Source: Stentor coeruleus
Lineage: Eukaryota > Ciliophora > Heterotrichea > Heterotrichida > Stentoridae
Direction of reading: 5' to 3'
Length of the DNA: 49,495 bases
Assembly: GCA_001970955.1 (NCBI GenBank)
Contig: MPUH01000501.1
Coordinates: forward strand, 1-49,495
Shown here: positions 16,467 through 26,878 of the stretch, in pieces
Layout of the letters: every line of letters starts with the position of its first letter
Position numbering within the stretch: the stretch's first letter is position 1
Translations under genes and position numbers: made by a program
Notes under the pieces: model-generated
Seen by the model: the letters and a program-made list of their open reading frames with translations, nothing else
The model's database searches: none
What the model was told of the DNA's origin: nothing

Positions 16467-19400
16467 ATGAGAACTCAAAGAGAAATTTCATCATTATCCC
16501 CACTTCATCGAGCATCTCTAGCTTTGCATACTAGCTTACAAGTTAATCATAAAGACCATAAAAGGAATAGAAGTTTGTTGTCATCAACAGCTAAACAAGT
16601 CATATCAGGGTCAAGACGAGCAGCTAATCTTACACAATATATCGAGTCTTATGATATGAGAGAAAAAACTGCTGGTCAAGTAAGAGCTTTAGCGAATTTT
16701 GTCGTGCCTGAGAAGAATTACAAGTTGGAATTGCTTATCGAAAAGCAGCATGAAGACAGGCGGTCTCGGCATTTGAATTTACAGAAAAAGTATGAAGTTT
16801 GGNAGGATTTACTGATAAAATATTATTTTTGGCTCTCAAGTTGGAATTGCTTATCGAAAAGCAGCATGAAGACAGGCGGTCTCGGCATTTGAATTTACAG
16901 AAAAAGTATGAAGTTTGGGCTGAAAAGTATAATGAAAGCCTAAAAGTTAATGAGCTTTCAGTGCTCAAAAGGTGGGAAATATTCATCCGGGCAANGAAAA
17001 AGTATGAAGTTTGGGCTGAAAAGTATAATGAAAGCCTAAAAGTTAATGAGCTTTCAGTGCTCAAAAGGTGGGAAATATTCATCCGGGCAAGTGAAAAAGA
17101 ACTCGAATCAACCCTAGAAGAGCTCAACGAAGACAAACTTCTTTATAAAGACATCGAATACCTCAAAGCATCCTTCGACAATCTCGACATCCACATCCGC
17201 CGTCGCAAAGAAGAAGCCAAAAACCTAAAACTAAGCCTTTTAGGTCTAGAAAAAGATCGTGAAAAAACAATTTCTGAAGCCTTGAGTACATTAAAAACCA
17301 ACATGGTCGAAGTAGCTTATATGCTTGAAAAAGACATCCAAGATCAAGTTTATAAATATAAATTCCAAGCAAATGAAATCATAATCCAAAAAACCGAACT
17401 CGCCCATCAACTAGATGAAAAAAACTTAAACTCCACAGAAGATTTCTATAAAATCTTCACAGAAAAGCTTAAAACTAAACTTTCTCTATGGAAAATCATC
17501 CACCACAACCACACTTTAAGCAAATTTGTCGACACAATCGACAGTAAAAGTTTTGTCAACCCAGAAGAACGGATGATTTTACTTGAAAACCTAAGACAAA
17601 AACAACAAGAAATTTATACTACAAGAGTTCAACTAGCCCGAGAACTCTGTGAAACATCATTAAAATTTTTAACTAAGCAATACATAGAAGAAAAAATCGA
17701 AGAACTTTCTTCAGTAAATGAAAAAGTTCAACAAGATTATGATGATATTATAAAAAAAATCCTCAACCTTCAAAAAAAAGTATCAGAAGAAATGGAAGAA
17801 GTTTTTCAAATAACTAAAGATAAAGTTATGTTTATAGGAGCTTATGATATTGATAAACTAGATGAGATTGTTGAAAAAGACTGTAGAAATTCTATAAATA
17901 AACGTAAAGACGAATGGCAGGATTTAATTAAAAAAGTTATAAAATACTTAGAAGATAACGACACAAGGTCTCATGAGGTTATAATGAATTGTTTAGGGTT
18001 TATAAAAAATGTTGCAATAGTATCAGATGATCAAAAAAGAAGAAATGATGAAGAAGAGAAAAAATATAACACGGATTTAGCTTTACGTGGAGACCAGTTG
18101 GATGAAAATGTTGATAACCTTGAAGACAAATTCAATAAAAAAGTTGAAGATTTGAAAAGGACTAAAACACCTAATGAGCTTGAGAAAGCTTTACAAGAAT
18201 GTATGGGTGTATTAGAAGAAATTGCTATGGAACATAGAAAATATACTGAAGAAGCTTCAGAAATGATGTCTTTACATCCTTATAAAATAGTGAGTTCTTA
18301 TTTGACGTATATGACAAGAATATTAGAAAAATTTGGCCTTGCATCACTTGATAAAAAAGATGAACTTATAGCTTTATATAGACAAAAAAGAGGTATTGGG
18401 GAAAATAAACTGAAAACCCCAGAAGAGACGAAAAGAAGGACGGCTGCAGTAAAAGAAGTTGTAGAAGTTAAACCGATTGAAGTTGAGGAAGTTGAGATTA
18501 TTGGTAGAAAATGGCTTATTCAAACCCCAATTGTTGAAATTGTTAAAGAAATACTTATGACTGAAGATGATAAAGATAAGGAAGTGCAAAAGAAACTTAA
18601 GGAAGAAGAGAGAAAAAAGGAAGAGGAACGAAGAGCTCTTGAAGAAGCACAGAAAAGAGAAGAAGCTAAGAAACTAAAAACTAAACCGACTATGTCGAAA
18701 TTAGAAGAGCCTAAAAAAGAAGATTTACTAACAACACCCGCTCCAGAAATGGAAAAAGATGAAGATGAATGCCCTGTTGATCCTGAAGGAAATTTGTGTT
18801 TATTAGACAATCTGAATGTAGGTGGTAGTTTTTTGACTGCAATACTTAATAGTTTACAAGGAAATATTGCTGAGTTTCTATCAGATATCGAGTCTAATGC
18901 TATAACTTCAGCTAAAAATGCAGATAGCCAAATGCTTGAAAAAATCAGAGAGGAACTTGATGAAAAACTCAGATTTTTATGGCCTAGAAAAGGGAAACTT
19001 GAAGTTAATGAGTATAGCACAAGAAGTCTAGAAATTAAAAGACATCATAGTCGATGGGATAGGTTTATGAGTGAAGTGCAGCCGAAAAAAGAATCCCACA
19101 CAAAAGAGTTTGGGAAAATCCATAAAGATTTTACTGATATGCTTATAAAATATAAAAAAGACCAAGACATTATAAGGTTACAATTACCTAAAACAACAAG
19201 TATTGCTGAGTTTCAAGGACTTATGAGAAAAAACAGAGACTTTGAACAGCAGTTATTCCAAAGAGGTACTGAAATGTTAGATAGATTACAAGTTTTAGCA
19301 ATAGACGAGGTTGAAAAAATCATGTCTATGTTTGAAGAGTTTATATCAAATCTACAAGTTTTTGAAAAAGGTGGTGATTATGATCAAAAAGAAATAGAAT

Positions 19401-20923
19401 ATTATAAAGACAAAGTAAAAGTTGTTAGCAATGAGTTATCTAATGAACAAAACAAAAGGAAAGATACAATTGAAACATTAAAGAAAAAATTTGAAAATGA
19501 TAGACTGGACCCTGTTAAGAATTTTGAACGTGATTATGCTAATGCTTTAGAACTTCTTGCAGCTCGTGAAGGTATTGGGAAAAAATATGGTGCGCCAAAA
19601 AGGTCAGCACAAGAAAAAATCAGAGGGGAAATGACTAAATGTGAAAAAGCTCAAGAAGGGATTGAAAGTATCTACAAATCACTTGAAGATTTGCTTAATG
19701 AATACAAAACAACCCTTTCATCTAAATCCGAGCATCATTTTTTAACCCGTGAGCCAAGTTTAGCAATTTCAATACGTAAAGCCCTTATCTCATTCCGCCT
19801 TTGTATACACAAATATGGTCTTTATATATCAGCTTTTAGAGATGAAAATCTTGTTAATATCAAATCTTTAACATGGAAAGAAGATAATCAAAATATATAT
19901 GCATCATTAGATGAAACTAGCTCAGAAGCTATAAGATTAGAATATTTATTAGAACCATTACAAGAACTTGCTGTATTAAAAACACCAGGAAACTTTTCAC
20001 AAAAAATTAATGAAATAGAAAAAAATGCTAGAGATGAATGCTTGAAATTGTATTCAGGGAAAAATTTACCTGAAGCTGTTGATAAATATTTTAAGATTAT
20101 GAGATATTATGCTGAAGAATTTAGGACAAATAGGTGTAAAATGCTTAGAGAAAGTGCTTTGAAGATTTTGGAAATTGAAGACTTTATTGCTGAAGGGACG
20201 TTGAGAAGTCTTGAGTTATCGTGTGAATGCTGGTTTGAGGAAGTGGTAGAGAAAATTGATGGGAATTTAGCAGCGTCTTATGAGAGAGAGGAAAATTTGA
20301 GGAAGGTGCATCAGAAAGCGTTGAGGCCCAATTTGGCTAATCCGAGCTGTTCGGAGGAATTGGAGAATCTTAATGCGCAAGAGACGGATAGGTATGATAG
20401 AGGGACTTCAGTTATAAAAGAGTCCAAAACAAGTTTCATAAAAAGTACAAAAGCAATTGGTGATGCATTTCGTGCCAAACTTGGTAACAACTGTGAAATC
20501 CTTCTCTACCTTTTTGACACGATGCTTATCTATGACGATTTCGCCTATATTCCAGGTGACGAAGCTCCTGAAGTAAAACGCAGTAACATCAAACAGCTTT
20601 TCACTAAGAAAAAAACTAGTAAACCAGCAGACAGTTTAGACCCAAGAGGTAAAAAAAAATCTTGGAATTCAATCCCAATGTCCAACTTAAAAATCCCAGG
20701 CGAGGTATCTTTTACAGATATCCCAGGTGTAACAAGTTATAAAAACGATGGTCAAAGAGCTGTTATCGTAAATAGAAATAAATGCTTTAAAGAGTTTTCT
20801 TTATTATTCGAAAGCAAAGTTCAAGAATATATAACAAGATTTGATAGACTAATATTTGATGAAGAAGGTTGGAATCAGAAATGGCGTGATAATGTAGATA
20901 TTCTCAGATCTAAAAACACCTAG
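16467..20923 (+). CDS. CCDC180: CCDC180-like coiled-coil protein, interrupted by two assembly joins
   Basis: Collapsing the two overlaps around N16803 and N16995 gives one frame of 1414 residues. The protein is mostly helical. The C-terminal part matches the CCDC180 pattern (DUF4456): HQKALRPNLANPS, then a charged linker, then a tail with FKEFSLLFESKVQEYITRFD and EEGWNQKWRDNVDILRS. The N-terminal half (KRWEIFIRASEKELESTLEE) fits DUF4455. There is a Lys/Glu-rich linker around 550-620. CCDC180 is a conserved ciliary/flagellar protein of unclear molecular role. The two joins each shift or extend the frame only because sequence is duplicated; no true mutation is needed to explain them. Confidence 0.75.
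16721..16918 (+). repeat. Unmerged contig overlap around N16803 (82-nt copies)
   Basis: 16721-16802 is repeated exactly at 16837-16918. The second copy is preceded by 33 nt (16804-16836) that do not match the sequence before the first copy. Removing 116 nt restores the CCDC180 frame. Confidence 0.85.
16900..17090 (+). repeat. Unmerged contig overlap around N16995 (95-nt copies)
   Basis: 16900-16994 is repeated exactly at 16996-17090, separated by a single N. Removing one copy plus the N (96 nt) leaves the frame unchanged and removes a duplicated protein segment. Confidence 0.88.
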
Positions 20924-20952
20924 TTTATATGCAAAATAATCCTAATTTTTTT

Positions 20953-21465
20953 TTAACTCATAAACTCACAGTCTAAATTCTTGATTATATCTTCAGCTAA
21001 TAACCTTAATTCTTCAATATATTCAGTACTTTCATTTATAGGGTTTTTTAATATCATCCTTATATTTTCAATTGTCTCTAAAGGTAATATATCAGATATT
21101 CCATGACTTTTTAAACTTATTGTTGGAGCATCAGGTTTGCCTTGTATTTCTGATATAAAATCTATACTACAGTCATCTTTGAAGGATTTTCTAGGGAAAA
21201 TTTGGTCGATTTCTTGTTTTACTCGGTTGATATCTTGTTTTACTCGGTCAATATTGGGGGATTTATGAAATCCTATTATTGGGGTTTTCGATTTTGCATA
21301 TGGCTTTTTTGTAGGTGTTTTAAAAGCTGATTTTGGTGAACTGATTTTGTTACGGACTTGTATGCGGAATGCACGCCAGGCAGCAAATTTGTCGATAATA
21401 TCTGAGCAGAAAAGCTATATGAAAATAACCTCATCTACTTGACGCTTTAAAAGATGGTTATTCAT
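20953..21465 (-). CDS. Small protein, unassigned; one 15-nt intron
   Basis: Splicing a 15-nt intron (21415-21429) gives 165 residues starting MNNHLLKRQVDELFCSDIID. A basic middle region (TPTKKPYAKSKTP) is followed by a two-copy 7-residue repeat (DRVKQDI/NRVKQEI, encoded by a 21-bp tandem repeat near 21208-21250) and an acidic helical tail (YIEELRLLAEDIIKNLDCEF). The first exon is only 12 codons. No family is recognised. Its stop codon lies 29 bp from the CCDC180 stop in convergent orientation. Confidence 0.7.
21415..21429 (-). other. 15-nt intron GTTATTTTCATATAG
   Basis: Contains an in-frame TAG at its 3' end and joins VDE to LFCSD. It is the only one of the five introns with GTTA instead of GTAA. 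A at position 10. Confidence 0.82.
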
Positions 21466-22071
21466 TATTTTTATATAATATTTCTTTAACAACAATACAA
21501 CAAGTATATTTTCTTATTATACCTAACTCTATATAACCTATCATATATTTTATATCAAATTTTGTTTTAACACCAAATACTTTATATAATCTTCATTTTA
21601 ACAATAGGAATACCCAACTTTCTAAACTCAAAAATATCTCAAAACTCAAATCACAATTATCCCCTCCCTTCATTTTACCCTAACATAATTTCTTCTACAA
21701 AATCCTCAATCTCCAAAAAAATCCTTCCCTAAACCAAAATCCCATAATTCACAATCATAAACAAGCCCATTGATAAATTCATCCCTAAAAATCCTCAATT
21801 CCCCCAACTAAAAATCCTCATATCCACAAAACAAGTATCTTCATAACCCCAATCTAATCTTTCATTTTCTTAATTTTTAAACATAAAACAAATCCTTTCA
21901 TAACAAAAAACCTCCCCTTAAAACCCTGCAATTAAAAACCCTTCAGCAATCCATTACCCTCCAAACTTTCCAAAACTATCCCTGTCAATCTCTTCTCCTT
22001 TTCAATTTTCATCAAAATTTTCGAATTTAAAGCCATACCATTGATTTTTCTCTCATATGGCGGCCTAATAA
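21466..22071. other. Divergent intergenic region, strongly C-rich on plus
   Basis: No gene. From about 21600 to 22010 the plus strand is a long C/A/T tract almost without G, ending 60 bp before the 14-3-3 start. This is the clearest example of the C-rich sense-strand 5' flank. No repeat unit or known promoter motif was identified. Confidence 0.5.
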
Positions 22072-22812
22072 ATGGGAAAACTCGATAACATAAGTGGTCT
22101 TTCAAAGGAAGAACTATTACTTCTCAGCCGAATGGCTGAGCAATGTGAAAGATATGACGAAATGATAGACTTTGTCAGGCACTTCATATCAAAATGCTCA
22201 AGTGAGTTCACCGAAGATGAAAGGAACATCTTGTCTGTAGCTTTCAAAAACGTGGTTGGTAACAGAAGAACTGCATGGCGAGTATTGAATTCCATTGAAC
22301 AAAAAGAATCTCGTAGAGGAAATGAAGAGAATAAAACCAGAGCTGGGAATTACAAAGAAAAAGTTGAAGCTGAGTTGAGGAGTTTTTGTAGAGAAATCCT
22401 TAGAATTATAGACAATGACTTGTTACCAAAAACAACTAGTGATGAAGGAAAAGTGTTTTTTATTAAGATGAAAGGGGATTATTATAGATACATATGTGAA
22501 TTCGCCCAAGGACAATATAAAGATGAAAGCTCGAAAAATGCTCAAGAAAACTATCAACAAGCTTTGACTATAGCTGAGACAGGATTGGATAGTACACATC
22601 CTAGTAGGATTGGTTTAGCTTTGAATTATTCAGTGTTTAACTATGAAATATTGAATCAACACGCTGAGGCCATCAAAATTGCCCAAAAAGCTTTCGATGA
22701 AGGGATTCAGAATTTGGAAAATCTCACTGATGAACAGGCATATAAAGAATCAACGATGATATTGCAACTTATTAGAGACAATATATCGTTATGGACTTCA
22801 GAAGAGAATTAA
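22072..22812 (+). CDS. 14-3-3 protein
   Basis: 246 residues, full length for the family. 14-3-3 dimers bind phospho-Ser/Thr motifs and regulate kinases, traffic and the cell cycle. The phosphate-binding pocket is intact: Lys59 and Arg66 (KNVVGNRRTAWRVL), and Arg139-Tyr140 (GDYYRY). The signature HPSRIGLALNYSVFNYEI is present. The C-terminus ends with a short acidic tail (SEEN). No change at functional sites is visible. Confidence 0.97.
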   Translation: MGKLDNISGLSKEELLLLSRMAEQCERYDEMIDFVRHFISKCSSEFTEDERNILSVAFKNVVGNRRTAWRVLNSIEQKESRRGNEENKTRAGNYKEKVEAELRSFCREILRIIDNDLLPKTTSDEGKVFFIKMKGDYYRYICEFAQGQYKDESSKNAQENYQQALTIAETGLDSTHPSRIGLALNYSVFNYEILNQHAEAIKIAQKAFDEGIQNLENLTDEQAYKESTMILQLIRDNISLWTSEEN

Positions 22813-23006
22813 TAGAGTAGATCTTATTAACTCATTAGATTAATAAAAGACTAAATGTTTTTCTTATTTTTATAGGAAGTTTATGAATAATTGTCATGAA
22901 AATATGTTGAGAAATGATTTTTGCAATTTTTTTTTTGATAAATTTGAAATAGTTTTAGGTTTTTAGGTGATATTATTAGTATAGTAAATAATATATTATC
23001 TAATGA

Positions 23007-23914
23007 CTAATTGCGTAGGAAAAATATCAGATACAATATCCCTTTGTATGTAAGCAAGCCTTTGAATTCAAGGTTTTTTTCGCATTTTTCTTCAATAAAC
23101 TCAGCTAATGTTGTTTCAAGGGTGTTGTTTTCATATAAGTTTTTTGAGAATTCAAAGACAAAATGCCTGCCAAGGAGGGTGGATTGAAGGATTATAAGGT
23201 TGGTATTTTTATGGGTTATAAATCCTTTGAATTCCTGAGGTTGAGAGTTTAAAAACGACTCAANATGGGTTATAAATCCTTTGAATTCCTGAGGTTGAGA
23301 GTTTAAAAACGACTCAAGAAAACTTTTACTGATGTCTTCTATTGTAAAAATCGATATATTTTCATTTTCCGTGTTTTTTATAAGAAAAANAGAAAACTTT
23401 TACTGATGTCTTCTATTGTAAAAATCGATATATTTTCATTTTCCGTGTTTTTTACTTGGATTGGCAATGAGTTTGGTTTGAAGAAACCTAAATAATAATT
23501 CCCTGATGAGCCGACAATACCTAAAAATGTTTGATTTGTTTCTATAGAATTGTGCAAATCAATTGATAGCATCTCTTTCCAGCCGTCCAAATGCATACCG
23601 ATAAAAGAAAATGAACTTACATAGCCGTAACCTGATACATCATTATTTCTTTGGATGTTGTTGGTTTTACGATAAACTATTAGAGATTCTTCTTTTATGT
23701 TTGGATTGTTTGATATAGTTAGAGGATGATAACCTAGACTTGATCGTTTAAGCTCACGATTAAGAAAGATTGTTGCTATGCTAACCACCTGAAACGAGCA
23801 TATTTTAATTTGCTGGACAATCTCAGGCCTACTGAAGCTCTGTGTCCTAAACACCTGAGCCTTATATTTAATCTTTCCTCTCTCTCCACAGGGCCATGAC
23901 CAGTCGCTTCCCAT
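23007..23914 (-). CDS. Unassigned protein, interrupted by two assembly joins
   Basis: After collapsing overlaps at N23264 (54 nt) and N23390 (74 nt) there is one frame of 259 residues from ATG 23912-23914 (MGSDWSWPCGERGKIKY) to TAG 23007-23009. The protein is mixed alpha/beta: hydrophobic strands such as ICSFQVVSIATIF and FLGIVGSSGNYYLGFF, then ESFLNSQPQEFKGFITH and LEFKGLLTYKGILYLIFFLRN at the C-terminus. Two similar segments (EFKGFITHK and EFKGLLTYK) suggest an internal repeat. No family is recognised. Start codons of this gene and the SHIPPO gene are only 29 bp apart in divergent orientation. Confidence 0.7.
23211..23317. repeat. Unmerged contig overlap around N23264 (53-nt copies)
   Basis: 23211-23263 is identical to 23265-23317 with one N between. 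It falls in coding sequence; deleting 54 nt keeps the frame. Confidence 0.88.
23317..23454. repeat. Unmerged contig overlap around N23390 (64-nt copies)
   Basis: 23317-23380 is identical to 23391-23454. The first copy carries nine extra bases (TAAGAAAAA) before the N that are not in the second. Removing 74 nt restores the minus-strand frame. Confidence 0.85.
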
Positions 23915-23943
23915 AATAATCAAATCAATATAAACCTTTTAAT

Positions 23944-24738
23944 ATGAGTGATCTCGAAAGCCCACATCAAAATTCTTATCTCAACAAAAACCCTAAACTT
24001 TTTTTTCAAGCCCAAACCCATTCATCAAACCTCAAAAATCTCCACAAAAACTATGTATCTCGTAGTATGGAATACCCAACAAGCCTAAACATCTTAAATA
24101 TAAAAAACAACAAAAAAAAGTTCATCAGAAATTCCCAAGTTAATTTTACATCAAAACTATCAGAAAAATCATCAAGTCAACTGCCAATATCATATAAAAA
24201 TCTTCATAAATCTCCAGGACCTGGAGCTTATTCGATAATATCAAAAATATCAGGACCAGCATTTAGTTTGAGTGGGAAACCTAAATCTAGGGTTGAATCT
24301 TTAACCCCAGGTCCAGGGACATATTTGATTCCCCCAAGACGAGTAGTTTGTCCAAAATTTTCTCCAGCTAGAGAACGTCCGATAAAAGTTCCTGATAAAA
24401 TTGGCCCAGGCAGTTATACACCTTTTTATGAATACTCCACACCTAAATGGAGATTTGGGGATTCAAAACGTCAAGAATATCTAATATCTGAGTCTCCAGG
24501 CCCAGGTGCATATTCAGTACCTAGTAACTTTTCTAAGAAAGCTTTTTCTATATACCCAAAAAGAAAACTTCAAGAATCATCACCAACACCTGGACCTGGA
24601 GCTTATTACCCTAAACATCCTGATAAATCTTTAAAGTTTTCTTTAAGCCCAAGACTTGATTATACAGCCAAAGAAGATATCCCTGGTCCAGGAACATATT
24701 CACCAAATCTTTTACTAGGTTTAAATTTCCCTAGGTAA
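23944..24738 (+). CDS. SHIPPO-repeat (ODF3/CIMAP-like) protein
   Basis: 264 residues with six SHIPPO repeats: PGPGAYS, PGPGTYL, IGPGSYT, PGPGAYS, PGPGAYY and PGPGTYS, spaced 22-42 residues apart from about residue 89 to the end. Between them are basic segments with FSL or FSI motifs. These proteins bind along axonemal or other stable microtubules (ODF3/CIMAP family in sperm tails; related repeats in ciliate and algal flagella). The N-terminal 85 residues are basic and low in complexity. The family is certain from the repeats; the specific member is not. Confidence 0.92.
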   Translation: MSDLESPHQNSYLNKNPKLFFQAQTHSSNLKNLHKNYVSRSMEYPTSLNILNIKNNKKKFIRNSQVNFTSKLSEKSSSQLPISYKNLHKSPGPGAYSIISKISGPAFSLSGKPKSRVESLTPGPGTYLIPPRRVVCPKFSPARERPIKVPDKIGPGSYTPFYEYSTPKWRFGDSKRQEYLISESPGPGAYSVPSNFSKKAFSIYPKRKLQESSPTPGPGAYYPKHPDKSLKFSLSPRLDYTAKEDIPGPGTYSPNLLLGLNFPR

Positions 24739-24839
24739 TTGTTATAAAGTGTTCATAAATCAATCTTCACAACAATACGAAGAAGTAAAGAAAAACCAAT
24801 ATATAAAATAATGAAGAATTTTTTATAAATAAAATTATT

Positions 24840-25271
24840 TTAACTAGTAAATTTTGTTATAGCTTTTGTTCCTTCAGATACTGCATGTTTTGATAACTCT
24901 CCTGGTAGAATTAGTTTTATTGCAGTTTGAACCTCTTTACTAGTTAATGTATGTTTTTTACTATATTTAAGCAATTTTATAGACTCTGATGATATTCTTT
25001 CAAAGATATCGTTTATAAAAGAGTTCATAACATTTATAGATCGGTTTGAAATCCCTGTGAGTGGGTGGATTTGCTTTAAGACTCTGTAGATGTATAAAGA
25101 AAATGTTTCGATACGTTTTTTGGCTTTTTTCTTTTCTATGTTTACTACTTTTTGAATTTTACCTTTAGGTTTATAATTGACTATTGTTCCTACTATATTA
25201 TTATATATCACAATTGAAAATTCTTTGAAATCCCAATTTTTCAATACCAAATAAACAGTACTATTTTTCAT
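24840..25271 (-). CDS. H2B: Histone H2B variant with an unusual N-terminal tail
   Basis: 143 residues. From about residue 54 it is a clear H2B histone fold: [54 protein letters not shown] and the C-terminal helix [17 protein letters not shown]. The tail is not histone-like: it starts [20 protein letters not shown] and continues with hydrophobic [14 protein letters not shown] before a Lys-rich stretch (KKKAKKR). No other in-frame ATG exists before the fold and no 15-16 nt intron was found. It may be a divergent H2B variant with a replaced tail. It is divergent from the DAG-lipase gene, with only 35 bp between starts. Confidence 0.88.
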   Translation of the reverse strand: MKNSTVYLVLKNWDFKEFSIVIYNNIVGTIVNYKPKGKIQKVVNIEKKKAKKRIETFSLYIYRVLKQIHPLTGISNRSINVMNSFINDIFERISSESIKLLKYSKKHTLTSKEVQTAIKLILPGELSKHAVSEGTKAITKFTS

Positions 25272-25306
25272 ATTCCCCTAATATCCTAATTAATTCTATT
25301 AAAAAT

Positions 25307-26797
25307 ATGTTCTTTTACTACAAAATAGTCTCCGGTTCCGCAGTAATAACTGAACGACTCCAAGAAAAATACTTCGAAATTTTTGGGCAAATGCTAATCC
25401 ACATTATCCGTCCAATTGTCTGTGGCCTTTACACAATATCCAACCCAATCCTCCCAGTCCAATACAAAATACGTGATTGCCATAGAAAAATTATCAGCAT
25501 AATAGGTCACAATTATAAAAGAAACAGAAGATTTGCTAGAAACATCACAAAAAACCTTAATGTTTACCAAACTGTCCTAGAAGAAGAACTTAAAAAAAAT
25601 GGAAATCAAGTCGATGATTGGATTTTTAGTCTTAAAAACCGTAAAGTTTTAGACGATATTTTCTATTTCATTGAAAATAATTTACAAGAAATTATCGATA
25701 TGCCTTTTAGTGAAATACTTAAATCATTTTTAAGATATGTAAAAGAGCAAAAGAAAATATTATGTAAATTATGGGATCAAAAAGTTGAGTACCCTGAAGA
25801 ACTTGTGAAAAAGTTCCCTGATTTGTTAGAATATGCTGGATATTCAAAGGCGATATATGGATCATCAAAGAAAAAAGAACTTTGGAGGGATGATAAGAAA
25901 AAAATTGGCCAAAAAGAAAAAAATATGAGAGAGTTTATAGAGTTTACAAAAGTTGCTAAAGAAAATATTATATATAATTTAGGAGCTTCATCTATGTATC
26001 TTCCAGTAAATGCAGTAGTATTATCTCATGAAAAAAAATCTATCCTTATTGTGATTCGAGGAACAAAATCTTTATTCGATTGTGCTACTGATATCGACAG
26101 CCAATACACTGAAATAACAATCTGTGGGATAACAGGTAAAGTGCATTCTGGAATACTAAAATCCTCAGAAAGTGTATCTAAAAATATCAGAGACAAAGTT
26201 CTTGAATATTTATCCACAAACCCTGGATATGGAATTATAATAACAGGTCATAGTCTTGGAGCTGGTTGTGGAAGTTTATTAACTTTATTATGGCTTAATG
26301 ATACAGAAATGAATAAATACCCAATAAAATGCTTTGCTTATGCCCCACCATCAGTTTTATCAACAAACTTAAATTATTTACTTAAAGGAATAGTTTTATC
26401 TTGTGTTAATGGAGATGATATGATTCCAAGATTAAGCTATGGAAGTTTAGTTGATTTCAATAATATGATTTTATATATTTATAAACAGGATTTAAATCAA
26501 GAATTTGATGACTTTTATGAGAAGTTCAGAGGAGAATGTAAAATGGAAAAAATATACCCGCCTGGGGATGTTATGCAGATATTTCATAAATCTGAAGCAC
26601 AATATTCTAATTTTTGTATTGGAAAAGGATTTAACGAGAATTCAAAGATAGTTTTCGTCCCTGGGTTTGTTAGTAATGATTTTTATGGGACGATTTTGTT
26701 TTCAAAGACTATGCTGAAGAATCATAAGATGGATAGATATATTGAAGGTCTTAATGATATTATGCAGAAATTATGGAATGGGCATGGATTTAGTTAA
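25307..26797 (+). CDS. Class 3 lipase, sn1-diacylglycerol-lipase-like
   Basis: 496 residues. The nucleophile motif GHSLGAG places Ser316; VIRGTKS (249-255) is the oxyanion-side motif; VHSGILKSS (279-287) is the lid-side motif; NGDDMIPRLS supplies Asp371; and the final His is probably His473 in MLKNHKMDRYIEGL, preceded by SNDFYGTILFSKT, a pattern typical of DAG lipases. The predicted reaction is hydrolysis of diacylglycerol to monoacylglycerol and fatty acid. Unlike animal DAGL-alpha there is no clear four-helix membrane region, only a weakly hydrophobic segment near 27-50. It has a 35-bp divergent promoter shared with H2B. Confidence 0.88.
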   Translation: MFFYYKIVSGSAVITERLQEKYFEIFGQMLIHIIRPIVCGLYTISNPILPVQYKIRDCHRKIISIIGHNYKRNRRFARNITKNLNVYQTVLEEELKKNGNQVDDWIFSLKNRKVLDDIFYFIENNLQEIIDMPFSEILKSFLRYVKEQKKILCKLWDQKVEYPEELVKKFPDLLEYAGYSKAIYGSSKKKELWRDDKKKIGQKEKNMREFIEFTKVAKENIIYNLGASSMYLPVNAVVLSHEKKSILIVIRGTKSLFDCATDIDSQYTEITICGITGKVHSGILKSSESVSKNIRDKVLEYLSTNPGYGIIITGHSLGAGCGSLLTLLWLNDTEMNKYPIKCFAYAPPSVLSTNLNYLLKGIVLSCVNGDDMIPRLSYGSLVDFNNMILYIYKQDLNQEFDDFYEKFRGECKMEKIYPPGDVMQIFHKSEAQYSNFCIGKGFNENSKIVFVPGFVSNDFYGTILFSKTMLKNHKMDRYIEGLNDIMQKLWNGHGFS

Positions 26798-26878
26798 GAT
26801 TTAGGAATATTAAAAAACTTAAGAGATTATCGATTTTTTTTATTGTGGTTTTTTAAGTAAATATTTAATATTACCCAA

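Noticed and set aside
18520..19020. 166-codon minus-strand frame inside CCDC180
   Set aside because: Antisense shadow of a Lys/Glu-rich coding region, giving a Ser/Phe/Leu-rich product.
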